64,000 bases of DNA from Rhizobium sp. CCGE531 (lineage in GTDB: Bacteria; Pseudomonadota; Alphaproteobacteria; Rhizobiales; Rhizobiaceae): NCBI RefSeq assembly GCF_003627795.1, contig NZ_CP032684.1, positions 2,643,001-2,707,000 of the forward strand, in the 5' to 3' direction. Positions 28,130-38,476 of the stretch are shown here, piece by piece (position 1 is the stretch's first letter; each line of letters begins with the position of its first letter). A model generated the notes under the pieces. That model did no database searches and was not told where the DNA came from. It worked only from the letters and a program-made list of their open reading frames with translations. A program made the translations under genes and the position numbers.

Positions 28130-29227
28130 GTGATCGCAGCAAAGTGGTTTAAGCAGGAAAAAGCGCTGTTGGTCGCATTGGCAATTGCCGTCATTGCCTA
28201 TGTTGGCGAGCATTCCGTGCTCGAAATGGGGCAAGCTGCATCGATGATCGCGGCTGTGGCATTGATCGCAACGATTGTGCTGGCATCCATGCGCGTCGCC
28301 CATCATGCCGAAACCCTTGCCGTCAAGGTCGGCGATCCCTACGGCACGATGATCCTGACGCTGGCGGCCGTTGCCGTCGAAGTCATCATCCTCGCCATCA
28401 TGATGAGCGGGGAAAGCTCGCCGACGCTGGTGCGCGACACGATCTACTCCGCCGTCATGCTCGATATCAACGGCATCCTCGGCCTCGCCGCCCTTCTCGG
28501 CGGCCTCAAACACGGCGAGCAGCCCTATAACGATGATTCCAGCAAGACCTATGGCGTGATGATCCTGACGGCCATGGGAATTTCGATGATCGTGCCGGAG
28601 TTCATCCCCGATGCGAAGTGGCATTATTATTCGGCCTTCACCATCGTTGCGATGATCGCGCTCTATGCGCTGTTCCTGCGCATGCAGGTCGGCAAGCACA
28701 GCTATTTCTTCAGCTACAGCTATCCGCGCACGGAGAAGAAACTCGCGGCGACAGAAGAGCATCAAGAGGACGAGTCCACCACCACATCGATCGTTACCAT
28801 CCTCATCGGCGTCGTGCTGATCGGCGCGCTCGCGGAGTTCATGGCGGTCTTCATGGATACTGGCCTCAAGGGCACGGGAGCACCGCCTGCCATCGCGGCC
28901 ATCGTCGTCGCCGCGATCTCGGCGGCCCCGGAAATTTTGACGGCATTGCGGGCGGCCCTGCGCAACCGCATGCAGGCGACGGTCAATATCGCCATGGGCG
29001 CCTCGCTATCGACGGTCATCTTGACGGTGCCCGTCATGGAGGCGATTGCGCTCTATACCGGCCAGCCCTTCATCATGGCCATGTCGCCGGTGCAGACTGT
29101 CATGGTGATGATCACGCTGATCGCCGCCGCCATCAATCTCAACGACGGCGAAACCAACGCCATCGAGGGCATGACCCATTTCATTCTCTTCGCCACCTTC
29201 ATCATGCTGACCGCGCTCGGGCTTTGA
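28130..29227 (+). CDS. chaA: ChaA-type calcium/cation-proton antiporter
   Basis: The 365-residue CaCA-family exchanger has 11 predicted TM helices and two alpha repeats. The first contains VAVEVIILAIMMSGESSPTL and the second ISAAPEILTALRAALRNRMQ, each with the conserved acidic residue. E. coli ChaA exports Na+, Ca2+ and K+ for protons at alkaline pH. The start is uncertain: GTG 28130 has AAAGG nine bases upstream; ATG 28073 (MCEIIALEC) and codons further up extend a non-conserved N-terminus. It is a single gene with a terminator downstream. Confidence 0.88.
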   Translation: MIAAKWFKQEKALLVALAIAVIAYVGEHSVLEMGQAASMIAAVALIATIVLASMRVAHHAETLAVKVGDPYGTMILTLAAVAVEVIILAIMMSGESSPTLVRDTIYSAVMLDINGILGLAALLGGLKHGEQPYNDDSSKTYGVMILTAMGISMIVPEFIPDAKWHYYSAFTIVAMIALYALFLRMQVGKHSYFFSYSYPRTEKKLAATEEHQEDESTTTSIVTILIGVVLIGALAEFMAVFMDTGLKGTGAPPAIAAIVVAAISAAPEILTALRAALRNRMQATVNIAMGASLSTVILTVPVMEAIALYTGQPFIMAMSPVQTVMVMITLIAAAINLNDGETNAIEGMTHFILFATFIMLTALGL

Positions 29228-29317
29228 GCCCGATTTCAATGGCTTGCGCCGATCGGCGGACTCAAATTGCGAAGCGCTTGAATCAATTGATGAACCCGAG
29301 GCCATCGAGCTGAACGC

Positions 29318-29343
29318 AAAAAGCCCGCCGTCTGGCGGGCTTT
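29318..29343. terminator. terminator between chaA and aatA
   Basis: AAAGCCCGCC-GTCT-GGCGGGCTTT, flanked by A and T runs, serves both convergent genes. Confidence 0.85.
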
Positions 29344-29366
29344 CCATTTGAGCGATTATTGACTGC

Positions 29367-31087
<1,721 letters not shown>

Positions 31088-32248
31088 ATGCGCCCTGACA
31101 GAACGAGATTTGACAGAGCGGGAGTTTCGATCGCTTTGATGGCCTGCGCCCTGCTCTCGGCAACATCAGCGCTTGCCGAACCGGCACAAACCATCAAGAC
31201 GCAAGAGATAACCGTCAAGGTCGAAACGATAGCGGCAGGGCTCGAACATCCCTGGGCGGTCGAAGTGCTGCCCGATGGCGCTTATCTCATTACCGAACGC
31301 CCGGGCCGTATTCGGCTTGTCCGCGATGGCAAGATCTCCGCTCCGATCTCGGGCGTCCCCGAAGTCTATGCTCACGGTCAGGGCGGCCTCCTTGACGTGG
31401 CGCTCGATCCGAAATTCTCCAGCAACCGCACCCTCTATTTCACCGCCGCGGTGGCGGGCGACGGCGGAAGCGGCACCGCCGTCTTTCGTGCCCGATTGTC
31501 GCAGGACGAAAAACAGCTGACCGACGTGAAGCGTATCTTCCTGATGAACAAGCTGTCGCGCGGAGATCTCCAATACGGCTCGCGCATCGCGATCGCTCGC
31601 GACAGAAGTCTTTTCGTCAGCCTCGGCGACCGCGGCCAGCAGGATCGCGCCCAGGATTTTCACGACGATGCAGGCTCCATCATCCATATCGAGGCCGATG
31701 GAAGCATCCCAGCCGATAATCCGTTCAAGGACGGCAAGCGTGCGCTGCCGGAAATCTGGTCGAAAGGTCATCGCAATCCGCAAGGCATCACCTTCGACAG
31801 CGAGACGAACAAGCTCTATACGGCGGAACACGGCGCCAAAGGCGGCGATGAGATCAACACGCCCGAAGCCGGCAAGAACTACGGCTGGCCCGTCATCTCC
31901 TATGGAGTCAATTATTCAGGCACGAAAATCGGCGTCGGCACCGCAAAGGCCGGCATGGAGCAACCCCGTTTCTATTGGGACCCTTCGATCGCGCCCGGCG
32001 CCATCTCCGTCTATCGCGGCAAGATGTTTCCCGAATGGAACGGCGATATCCTCGTCACGGCCCTGAAATTCGAGCTGCTGTCGCGGCTGAGCCTGGACGG
32101 CAAGAGCAAGATCACCGAGCGGGAACGCATGTTCGACGATAAGTTCGGCCGCTTGCGCGATATCACGGTCGCACCCGATGGCGCGCTGCTGATCACGACC
32201 GATGAAGAGGATGGCGCGCTCCTGAGGGTTTCGCGGGCTAAAAGCTAG
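31088..32248 (+). CDS. periplasmic PQQ-dependent sugar dehydrogenase (YliI/Asd-like)
   Basis: The 386-residue protein has a signal peptide (about 1-31, ending SATSALA) and a six-bladed beta-propeller of the soluble glucose/sorbosone dehydrogenase family. Typical points are GLEHPWAVEVLPDG, the catalytic-region GQGGLLDVALDP, KGHRNPQGITFD and the Ca-binding EHGAKGGDEIN. Substrates are aldose sugars oxidised with PQQ in the periplasm. ATG 31088 follows GGGGAG/GGGACGG. No PQQ synthesis genes are in the window, so cofactor supply cannot be judged. Confidence 0.9.
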   Translation: MRPDRTRFDRAGVSIALMACALLSATSALAEPAQTIKTQEITVKVETIAAGLEHPWAVEVLPDGAYLITERPGRIRLVRDGKISAPISGVPEVYAHGQGGLLDVALDPKFSSNRTLYFTAAVAGDGGSGTAVFRARLSQDEKQLTDVKRIFLMNKLSRGDLQYGSRIAIARDRSLFVSLGDRGQQDRAQDFHDDAGSIIHIEADGSIPADNPFKDGKRALPEIWSKGHRNPQGITFDSETNKLYTAEHGAKGGDEINTPEAGKNYGWPVISYGVNYSGTKIGVGTAKAGMEQPRFYWDPSIAPGAISVYRGKMFPEWNGDILVTALKFELLSRLSLDGKSKITERERMFDDKFGRLRDITVAPDGALLITTDEEDGALLRVSRAKS

Positions 32249-32346
32249 TACCAAGCGCTCCGCTTCTGATGCCCTTCGCCCTTGCCCGGCGCAAAAGCAG
32301 CTGCTAACGGTCGCCTCGCTCTTTCCTCCCCTTCCGCAGGATGCAG

Positions 32347-33237
32347 ATGTCTCGCATACAGGCGAATTTGTTGTTGTTGGTTGCCGCCGCGATCTGGGGC
32401 GGCGGTTTCGTTGCGCAATCGACAGCCATGAAGGCGATCGGACCCTTCTGGTTCATCGGCCTGCGATTTGCCGTGGCCACCCTGGTCGTCCTGCCTTTCG
32501 TCTGGATGGAGAACAAGAAGGCCGCAAAGCCGCTGACGCGCAGCAACTGGCTCGTCTTTCTGCTGATCGGCATCGCCCTCTTCGGGGGCGCCGCGACCCA
32601 ACAGATCGGGCTTTTGACGACGACGGTGACGAATTCGAGCTTCATAACCGGCCTATACGTGGTCTTCGTGCCGGTGATTGCCGTTATCTTCCTGCGTCGC
32701 TCGCCGCATTGGATCATCTGGCCGGCAGCGCTGATGGCGCTTTGCGGCATCTATCTTCTGTCGGGCGGCTCACTCTCACGCCTAACATCAGGCGATTTCC
32801 TAACGGTCATCTGCGCGCTCTTCTGGGCGGCGCAAATTACCCTTGCCGGCTCGGCCGTCAATGAAACCAGCCGGCCGCTTGGTATTTCCGCAACTCAATT
32901 TGCCGTCACCGCCGTTCTCGCCCTGGCCGTTGCAGTCGCCATCGAGCCGATCAGCATCGCCGCTATCCGCGCAGCGCTTGGCGAAATCCTGTATGTGGGC
33001 ATCTTTTCGTCCGGTCTGGCTTTCGCGCTGCAGATCATCGGCCAGCGTTACACAACCGCCCCCCAGGCTGCGATCTTCCTGTCTTCGGAAGCATTGTTCG
33101 GGGCTTCGCTCGGTGCTTTGCTGCTGGGCGAAACCATGGGTCCGCTCGGCTATGTCGGTTGTGCCCTGATGTTTACCGCGATGCTTGCGGTCGAACTCGT
33201 ACCGGAGTTGACCCGCCGTCGCCACGCCGCAGCGTAA
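32347..33237 (+). CDS. EamA/DMT family transporter
   Basis: The 296-residue permease has 10 predicted TM helices in two EamA repeats (about 5-135 and 148-285), with LLLLVAAAIWGGGFVAQSTA in TM1 and ALFWAAQITLAG opening repeat 2. It belongs to the drug/metabolite transporter superfamily of amino-acid or metabolite exporters. ATG 32347 is preferred to ATG 32341 because GCAGG then lies six bases upstream. Single gene; substrate unknown. Confidence 0.88.
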   Translation: MSRIQANLLLLVAAAIWGGGFVAQSTAMKAIGPFWFIGLRFAVATLVVLPFVWMENKKAAKPLTRSNWLVFLLIGIALFGGAATQQIGLLTTTVTNSSFITGLYVVFVPVIAVIFLRRSPHWIIWPAALMALCGIYLLSGGSLSRLTSGDFLTVICALFWAAQITLAGSAVNETSRPLGISATQFAVTAVLALAVAVAIEPISIAAIRAALGEILYVGIFSSGLAFALQIIGQRYTTAPQAAIFLSSEALFGASLGALLLGETMGPLGYVGCALMFTAMLAVELVPELTRRRHAAA

Positions 33238-33262
33238 AAAAAGCCCTGAAATGGGCGCTTTT
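33236..33262 (+). terminator. probable terminator after the EamA gene
   Basis: AAAAGCCC-TGAAAT-GGGC(GC)TTTT forms a 4-bp GC stem extendable with A:T pairs and a two-base bulge. It overlaps the stop codon. Confidence 0.45.
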
Positions 33263-33735
33263 GGCGGCGCTCGACAAGCTTTGCCGAAAATTTTCCGAAC
33301 AATCGAAAATAGACGTTCACACCGGCTGATTTGGGAAAATTTCACCAAAACTATATCGCGAGCGATGGAAAAACCTTAGAAACTTGTTTCAAAGTGAGAA
33401 AATTCGCGAATCGCAATAACACAGTCGCATTACGCTATTGTGCCTCCTCGGACACGTTAGAAAACTTTTGCTTGCCAATTTCCCATAAACACAGCACTCT
33501 CAACGGTGTTCGGGCATTTTTAGAGCATGGGAAGTCCTAATAGAATTGCGCGCCGGAAACGCTAATATTCCGGTCTGCCTGATCGAGAAGCGGGGTGGCA
33601 AACATCGCATCGAGATCATGCCGAGTTACGGGGACCTTTTCCTTCAAAATTCGAGAACTGCCTGCAAGCGCCCGCGAGGGTAAGGACGTAATGCTGCCCG
33701 TGTGGATGGTGGGCAGGGAGAAAAGGACCTGAGGC
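33238..33735. other. 498-bp AT-rich region ahead of cspA, probable long 5' leader
   Basis: No gene is recognised. The left 300 bp are AT-rich compared with neighbours. The right part, near cspA, holds hairpins CCGGAA-N9-TTCCGG (33553-33573) and CTGCCC ... GGGCAG close to the ribosome-binding site. It also holds a 21-codon open frame starting at ATG 33617 that ends before cspA. A long structured leader is typical of cold-shock genes; the start of transcription is not identifiable. Confidence 0.45.
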
Positions 33736-33951
33736 ATGGCCGAGACTGGCACTGTAAAGTTTTTCAATACCGATAAGGGCTTCGGTTTCATCAAACCGGA
33801 CAAGGGTGGCGCGGACATCTTTGTACATATTTCTGCAGTTCAGGCTTCTGGTCTGGCGGGATTGTCGGAAAACCAGAAGGTAAGCTTCGACACGGAACCG
33901 GATCGTCGCGGCAAGGGACCGAAGGCTGTTAATCTGCAGATTGACGGCTGA
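33736..33951 (+). CDS. cspA: cold-shock protein CspA
   Basis: The 71-residue single CSD beta-barrel binds single-stranded RNA/DNA and melts structure. RNP1-like KGFGFIKP (about 14-21) and RNP2-like DIFVHIS (about 27-33) are intact. Start ATG 33736 has AAGGAC-type ribosome-binding sequence ahead. It follows a long structured leader, which fits post-transcriptional cold regulation. A terminator follows its stop. Confidence 0.95.
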   Translation: MAETGTVKFFNTDKGFGFIKPDKGGADIFVHISAVQASGLAGLSENQKVSFDTEPDRRGKGPKAVNLQIDG

Positions 33952-33983
33952 GACGCCTTGACGACTATCAATTCGAGTTGAGG

Positions 33984-34005
33984 CCCGGCAGCGATGCCGG
34001 GTTTT
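33984..34005 (+). terminator. cspA terminator
   Basis: CCCGGC-AGCGAT-GCCGGG followed by TTTT, 30 bp after the cspA stop. Confidence 0.8.
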
Positions 34006-34099
34006 GTCATTCAGTCTGCATTCAGTTTGCCGCGTATAGTTTGCCTCCCATGAAAGAGCGGGAATACCAGTTATCCCGCTTCCTTTAGAGGATAGGCCA

Positions 34100-34534
34100 A
34101 TGACCATACTCAGCAAAACGCTCGTCATGTCCGCCGTAGCCGCGGCACTGACGGTAACTTCCATGAGCGCCGCGTCCGCTGATGAATACTGGCGCCATCA
34201 CAACCGCGATGGATGGGCGATCGGCGCCGCCGGGCTGGCTACCGGCCTGATCGTCGGTTCCGCCATCGCCAGCCAGCCGCGCTATGTCGAGCCGGCGCCG
34301 ACCTATGTCGACCCAGATTACGACGCGCCTCCCCCGTCCTACTATGATCGTCCGCCGCCGCGCCGCGTTTATGTCGAGCGGGATGTGAGCTACTATGCGC
34401 AGCCGGCATCTGGTCTGCGCCCGTGGTCTTCCACCTGGATGCGCTATTGCTACGACCGTTACAGAAGCTTTGACGGCCGCTCCGGCACCTATGTCGGCTA
34501 TGACGGCATGCGCCACTTCTGCACCGCCGACTGA
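34100..34534 (+). CDS. BA14K-family secreted protein
   Basis: The 144-residue protein has a signal peptide (about 1-27, ending AASA), a Gly/Ala-rich membrane-like stretch (about 40-58), and a Pro/Tyr-rich linker. It closes with the BA14K C-terminal motif WMRYCYDRYRSFDGRSGTYVGYDG ending in RHFC. The Brucella homolog is an immunoreactive envelope protein that affects LPS/O-antigen; the function is otherwise unclear. AGAGGAT precedes ATG 34100. RIME1-like copy B begins 2 bp after its stop. Confidence 0.85.
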   Translation: MTILSKTLVMSAVAAALTVTSMSAASADEYWRHHNRDGWAIGAAGLATGLIVGSAIASQPRYVEPAPTYVDPDYDAPPPSYYDRPPPRRVYVERDVSYYAQPASGLRPWSSTWMRYCYDRYRSFDGRSGTYVGYDGMRHFCTAD

Positions 34535-34536
34535 TT

Positions 34537-34637
34537 GGAGCAATTCCAGGAAAAGTGCGCAGCGGTTTTCCGTCCGGAATTGAGAGAAAACAAAGAGATA
34601 GAGCGGTTAAAGCTGAGCCGCTCTACGGAGCGGCTAC
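34537..34637 (+). repeat. RIME1-like palindromic element, copy B
   Basis: It begins GGAGCAATTCCAGGAAAAG, with GCAGCGGTTTTCC and GTCCGGAATTG completing a long first dyad (GCAATTCC/GGAATTG, GGAAAA/TTTTCC). A second dyad, AGAGCGG ... CCGCTCT, follows. It has the same orientation as the BA14K gene it follows. Confidence 0.8.
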
Positions 34638-34658
34638 AACATCATATGACGAGGAACC

Positions 34659-34687
34659 AAAACGCCGCTTCCAAGCGGCGTTTTTTT
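34659..34687. terminator. terminator between BA14K and MBL-fold genes
   Basis: AAACGCCGCTT-CC-AAGCGGCGTTT followed by a T-run. Its T-tract touches the convergent MBL gene stop. Confidence 0.8.
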
Positions 34688-35330
34688 ACAATCCGCGCAG
34701 GAAAGGATTGGTGCGGCGCTCATCGCCGATCCGGCTGCCTGGCCCGTGACCGCAGATGAAGCCGACCTCATCGCCAAGCGGAAATACCTTGTCGCGGATC
34801 GATTCCAGCAGTTGCTGGTGATTGCCGCCAGGCAAATCCGTCCGCCCGATCGAGCCATTGAACAGCACGTCGCCGAGATGGGCAAAGCCCTGCTTGCGGT
34901 TGAAATAGATGACATGGCCGGGTGCATGGCCAGGGCAGTGGAAAACCTCGAATTCATGCTCGCCGAAAGAGAGCTTGTCGCCCTCTTTCAGGAAACGGTC
35001 CGGCACGACATTGCGCACGCCGCCGATGTTGAACATCTTGCCCTTGGCTTCGATATCCTCCAGCAGGAAGCGATCGTCCTCATGCGGGCCGATCACCTCG
35101 ATCCCAAGCGCTTCGCGCAGTTCGTCGGCGCCGCCGGCGTGATCGATATGGCCGTGCGTCAGCCAGATCGCCTTCAACGCGATGCCGTTCTCGCGCACGG
35201 TCTGCAGAATGACGCCGACATCGCCGCCCGGATCGACCACGACACCCTCCTTCGTCTCCGGATCGAACAGGATGGTGCAATTCTGTTCAAAAGGGGTCAC
35301 CGGAATGATGCCGGCCTGGAGCATGCCCAT
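34686..35330 (-). CDS. MBL-fold hydrolase (glyoxalase II-like, YcbL type)
   Basis: This 214-residue metallo-beta-lactamase-fold protein has all metal ligands: THGHIDHAGG (about 58-67), CPGHAPGH (about 131-138), GDVLF (about 152) and GHGPGS (about 193). It is shorter than true GloB (about 255) because it lacks the full C-terminal glutathione-binding region, like YcbL-type glyoxalase II enzymes. ATG 35330 with GAGG upstream. Cytoplasmic; the likely role is hydrolysis of thioesters such as S-lactoylglutathione, inferred. Confidence 0.88.
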   Translation of the reverse strand: MGMLQAGIIPVTPFEQNCTILFDPETKEGVVVDPGGDVGVILQTVRENGIALKAIWLTHGHIDHAGGADELREALGIEVIGPHEDDRFLLEDIEAKGKMFNIGGVRNVVPDRFLKEGDKLSFGEHEFEVFHCPGHAPGHVIYFNRKQGFAHLGDVLFNGSIGRTDLPGGNHQQLLESIRDKVFPLGDEVGFICGHGPGSRIGDERRTNPFLRGL

Positions 35331-35581
35331 GGAGTGCCTCGTCTGTCTGATCGTCCTGTTGCGGGATATAGCCGCAAACCTCGGGCAAAACAGCCCCCGC
35401 CGGCTTCAAAGCGGCGCGAAAGCCAGCCGGCACCTCGATAATTCGCGAATAAATATAATGAATTCCGTGGCTTAAACGCACTCTCTCATTCAACGACAGC
35501 ATGATCGAAGCAGGCCGGCCGGAACACTGAAGCACCCGAAACGTTGAGGATAGGTCTTTGGAGGCCAGAAGGAGAGAACCA

Positions 35582-36220
35582 ATGTCCTTGAAGAGAAATT
35601 TGCTGCTGGCCGGTGTCATCCTTGTCGGCAGCGCGGGCCTGGCCCAGGCTGAAATGTCCGCAACCACGGCCACCGACATCGAAGTTCGCTCCGGCCCAGG
35701 CGCCGAATTCCCGACCGTCGGCGTCGCAACGCGCGGATCCGAGGCGACGCTGGATGGCTGCATCGAAGGCAGCCGCTGGTGCCGTGTCGATGTCAACGGC
35801 ATGCGAGGCTGGGTCTACGCCCAGTATCTCAGCGTCGAACAGAACGGCGCGTCGGTGGTCGTCCAGGACCATCGCGATGATCTCGGCATTCCCACCATCA
35901 CCTACGAGCAGAGCGATCACGTCAAGACCGGCAGTGTCCGGACCGCGCAGCCTGGTCCGACCGACCAGTTGCTCGGCCCCGTCGATCAGGGCGGCGGCAA
36001 TGTGGTCGCGATCACGCCGCCTGAGGAAGTCCGAACCTACATCGACGGCAATCCGATCGATACGGTCCAGTTGAATGGCGACCTGGTCGTCGGCGCCACC
36101 GTTCCGCAGAGCGTGGAGGTGCACCGCATTCCGGATTATCAGTATAGCTACGTCGAACTGAACAACCAGCCGGTCTTGGTCGATCCGGGTACGCGCCGCA
36201 TCGTCTACGTCTACCGCTAA
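35582..36220 (+). CDS. secreted SH3b + DUF1236 protein
   Basis: The 212-residue protein has a signal peptide (about 1-23), then a bacterial SH3 domain (about 26-85; TDIEVRSGPGAEFPTVGVA, WCRVDVNGMRGWVYAQYL). A C-terminal DUF1236 repeat follows (VPQSVEVHRIPDYQYSYVELNNQ ending RRIVYVYR). SH3b domains often bind peptidoglycan, so an envelope role is likely; the exact function is unknown. ATG 35582 follows AAGGAG; an in-frame ATG 24 bp upstream lacks a ribosome-binding site. Confidence 0.88.
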   Translation: MSLKRNLLLAGVILVGSAGLAQAEMSATTATDIEVRSGPGAEFPTVGVATRGSEATLDGCIEGSRWCRVDVNGMRGWVYAQYLSVEQNGASVVVQDHRDDLGIPTITYEQSDHVKTGSVRTAQPGPTDQLLGPVDQGGGNVVAITPPEEVRTYIDGNPIDTVQLNGDLVVGATVPQSVEVHRIPDYQYSYVELNNQPVLVDPGTRRIVYVYR

Positions 36221-36426
36221 TTTGTCTGCGGAGCCGAACAAGATGGCGAAATTGGCATGCGGCCGATCGGCCGCAAGCCCACAACGCGGATTTCCCCTGA
36301 AATTATTGCGGAATTCTCCCGTTTGGGTTGCCCTTCTATTTGCAGCGATCCTTGCTTGATGTAATCCTAATATCCACTGAGGATATCGCCGCTCCCCGCA
36401 GCAATCCGGGATGCGACGAGAGGGGA

Positions 36427-36445
36427 TCCGGAAGTGTCTTCCGGA
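36427..36445 (+). promoter_or_regulatory. hairpin just upstream of a small membrane protein gene
   Basis: TCCGGAAG-TGT-CTTCCGGA, a perfect 8-bp stem, ends 20 bp before the start codon at 36466. It has no T-run, so it is more likely mRNA structure or an operator than a terminator. Confidence 0.4.
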
Positions 36446-36465
36446 GCAATGGGAGAAGGGTAGTC

Positions 36466-36729
36466 ATGGAAAGTTTAGGGCCTATCATCACGCAATTGAT
36501 AGCCGGTGCGATCGGTGGCAACGCCGCGAGCGCCGTTTTGAAGCAGGAAGGGATAAACCTTGTCGCAAGAACGATCGCCGGCGCCATTGGTGGCCTTGGC
36601 GGCGGTCTGATCCTTAATCTGATCGGCAGCGAAGCCCTTACCGGCCTCGTCGCGCAAGGCATTTCCTCACTGGTCGCCGGCGGCGTGCTTTCCGCCATTG
36701 TTGGCGCGGTTCTCGGCCGCAAGTCGTAA
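36466..36729 (+). CDS. small glycine-zipper membrane protein, unknown function
   Basis: The 87-residue protein is almost wholly hydrophobic with three helical stretches (about 5-24, 32-52, 58-82). They are rich in small-residue GxxxG-like patterns (AGAIGGNAASA, AGAIGGLGGGLIL, SLVAGGVLSAIVG). The C-terminus is basic (LGRKS). A strong ribosome-binding site (GGAGAAGGG) precedes ATG 36466. I do not recognise a named family; similar short proteins are annotated as hypothetical in rhizobia. Glycine zippers suggest oligomerisation in the membrane. Confidence 0.65.
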   Translation: MESLGPIITQLIAGAIGGNAASAVLKQEGINLVARTIAGAIGGLGGGLILNLIGSEALTGLVAQGISSLVAGGVLSAIVGAVLGRKS

Positions 36730-37192
36730 ATTCATCAAATCGCACAGGCCGGCGGAGTGACCCGCCCGGCTTGTGCGGATCCAAGCGCAGGGTCGCCCGG
36801 CACCGGCCACCGCCCATCCGCATCTAGGGATGGACGACGCGGGACAGATCGGCGCAGCTGGCGCTTGCCGGATCCGGATCGAATGCCGCGTCATTCGATT
36901 ACATCTTTTATGCGGCCTCTCTTCCTGCCATGGCCTGCCAAGATTGCCTTCGCTGTCACACCAGGGGTTGATTATCGTTTCCGCCGCGCTCTATCCACGA
37001 GATGCGGAAGGGGAAAATACGAGATATATTGGAGTTTTACGGGGTCGCGCGTAATTTTCGGATGCGGCAACGCCGTTTGAGCCGTGCAGCAATTGTATGA
37101 AAACAGTCGATGGCGTAAAAATGTGTCAACGAAGCTGACATATTTTTACGTAAGTTTCCCGGATGGTCCAAAATTGGAAAGGAACTGCCAGG
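36730..37192. other. 463-bp gap ahead of petP with a 37-bp inverted repeat
   Basis: No gene is recognised. A hairpin (GCACAGGCCGG ... CCGGCTTGTGC, 36742-36776) follows the small membrane gene and may end its transcript. The right part carries the long dyad at 37114-37150. Confidence 0.5.
37114..37150. promoter_or_regulatory. 37-bp inverted repeat upstream of petP
   Basis: CGTAAAAAT-G-TGTCA (37114-37128) mirrors TGACA-T-ATTTTTACG (37136-37150) around a 7-nt spacer, with a single mismatch in 15 bp arms. It ends 43 bp before the preferred MarR-family start. Size and place suit an autoregulatory operator. Confidence 0.55.
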
Positions 37193-37675
37193 GTGCCACG
37201 ACAGATGAGCCAGAACGCGGCAAAGACGGAGTTGCTGGAAACACCGCTGCAGAATGCGGGAAGCATCGATTTCGAAGTGATCGAGCTGCTTTTCTTCGCC
37301 TACCGCGATTTCGTTTCGGATCCAGACCAGATTCTCGTCAAGAGCGGCTTCGGGCGCGCTCATCATCGCGTCGTTCATTTCGTTAACCGCGAACCCGGCA
37401 TGACCGTTGCAGACCTTCTGGAAACATTGCAGATCACCAAACAGAGTTTGGCGCGGGTTCTCAAACAATTGATCGATTCGGGTTATATTCGGCAGGTCGC
37501 CGGTCCGGAGGATCGGCGGCAGCGCAAGCTTTACCCCACGCGGGCCGGCCGCGATCTGGCTCTGGCACTGGCCGAGCCGCAATCGCGCCGCATTGAACGG
37601 GCATTCGAAGGCGCATCGGAAGCGACGCGCGAAAGTGTAAAACATTTCCTGCGGGGAATGCAGACCGAGAAGTGA
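37193..37675 (+). CDS. petP: MarR-family regulator (PetP-like)
   Basis: This is a roughly 160-residue winged-helix protein; HTH and wing are at about 60-115 (MTVADLLETLQITKQSLARVLKQLIDSGY, then GPEDRRQRKLYPT). A MarR gene directly before a PetR-type response regulator corresponds to PetP-PetR, which controls cytochrome bc1 expression in Rhodobacter. The start is uncertain: GTG 37193 has AAAGGA nine bases upstream, while ATG 37163 and ATG 37205 are alternatives. A long inverted repeat precedes it. The symbol is by synteny and family. Confidence 0.78.
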   Translation: MPRQMSQNAAKTELLETPLQNAGSIDFEVIELLFFAYRDFVSDPDQILVKSGFGRAHHRVVHFVNREPGMTVADLLETLQITKQSLARVLKQLIDSGYIRQVAGPEDRRQRKLYPTRAGRDLALALAEPQSRRIERAFEGASEATRESVKHFLRGMQTEK

Positions 37676-37752
37676 TGGCAATTCAGACCGAGGGGGCCGG
37701 TGCGGAATGCGTCATCTCAATCTATGGGTAGGACAGGATCGAGACGGATCGA

Positions 37753-38454
37753 ATGACGACAAAAACAGCAATCTCGGATGATGCCGCACATCTTCTGGTC
37801 GTGGACGACGATACGCGTATCCGCGCCCTCCTCAACCGCTACCTGATGGAGAAGGGATTCCGGGTAACGGCTGCCGCCGACGGTGCCGAGGCCCGCCGCA
37901 AACTGGAAGGGCTCGATTTCGATCTCATCATCATGGATGTGATGATGCCCGGCGAATCCGGGATCACGCTGACATCGAGCCTGCGTGCCATCAAGAACAT
38001 TCCGATCATCATGCTGACGGCGCTTGCCGAAGCCGACTCCCGCATAGCGGGCCTCGAAGCCGGCGCGGACGACTATCTGCCGAAGCCCTTCGATCCGCGC
38101 GAACTGGTGCTGCGCATCAACAACATACTTCGGCGCAATACCCCCGCCGACTCCCCGAAGATCGAGCTCGTCATGTTCGGGCCCTATACGTTTTCGCTGA
38201 CCCGCAAGGAACTCAAGAAGGCGGCGGAGCTCATCCGTCTGACCGACCGCGAACAGGAAATCATGCTGCTCTTCGCGAAGCGCGCCGGCGAGACGATCCC
38301 GCGTCACGAGTTGATCGGCGGCGATGCCGAAGTGGGCGAACGGACCATCGACGTGCAGATCAACAGGCTGCGTCGCAAGATTGAAGACGACCCGGCCAAC
38401 CCTATCTGGCTGCAGACGGTGCGTGGCATAGGCTACCGCCTTAGCATAGACTGA
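37753..38454 (+). CDS. petR: OmpR/PhoB-type response regulator (PetR-like)
   Basis: The 233-residue protein has a receiver domain (about 12-125) with the phospho-acceptor Asp62 in LIIMDVMMPG, the acidic pair in VVDDD and Lys in LPKPFD. A winged-helix output domain follows (about 135-230, ERTIDVQINRLRRKIE). It is preceded by a PetP-like MarR gene and followed after 22 bp by a sensor kinase gene. The three form an operon. In Rhodobacter PetR is required for petABC transcription; the petC end lies at 63.9 kb here. Confidence 0.88.
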   Translation: MTTKTAISDDAAHLLVVDDDTRIRALLNRYLMEKGFRVTAAADGAEARRKLEGLDFDLIIMDVMMPGESGITLTSSLRAIKNIPIIMLTALAEADSRIAGLEAGADDYLPKPFDPRELVLRINNILRRNTPADSPKIELVMFGPYTFSLTRKELKKAAELIRLTDREQEIMLLFAKRAGETIPRHELIGGDAEVGERTIDVQINRLRRKIEDDPANPIWLQTVRGIGYRLSID

Positions 38455-38476
38455 GATCGGCCCGCGGGATCAGGTG

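Noticed and set aside
33331..33540. 69-codon frame upstream of cspA
   Set aside because: Lies in AT-rich leader-like DNA, no ribosome-binding site, no family resemblance.
35331..35515. Short minus-strand frame (ATG 35504) running into the MBL-fold gene in another frame
   Set aside because: Would overlap the start of a well-supported gene by 44 bp and has no recognisable domain.
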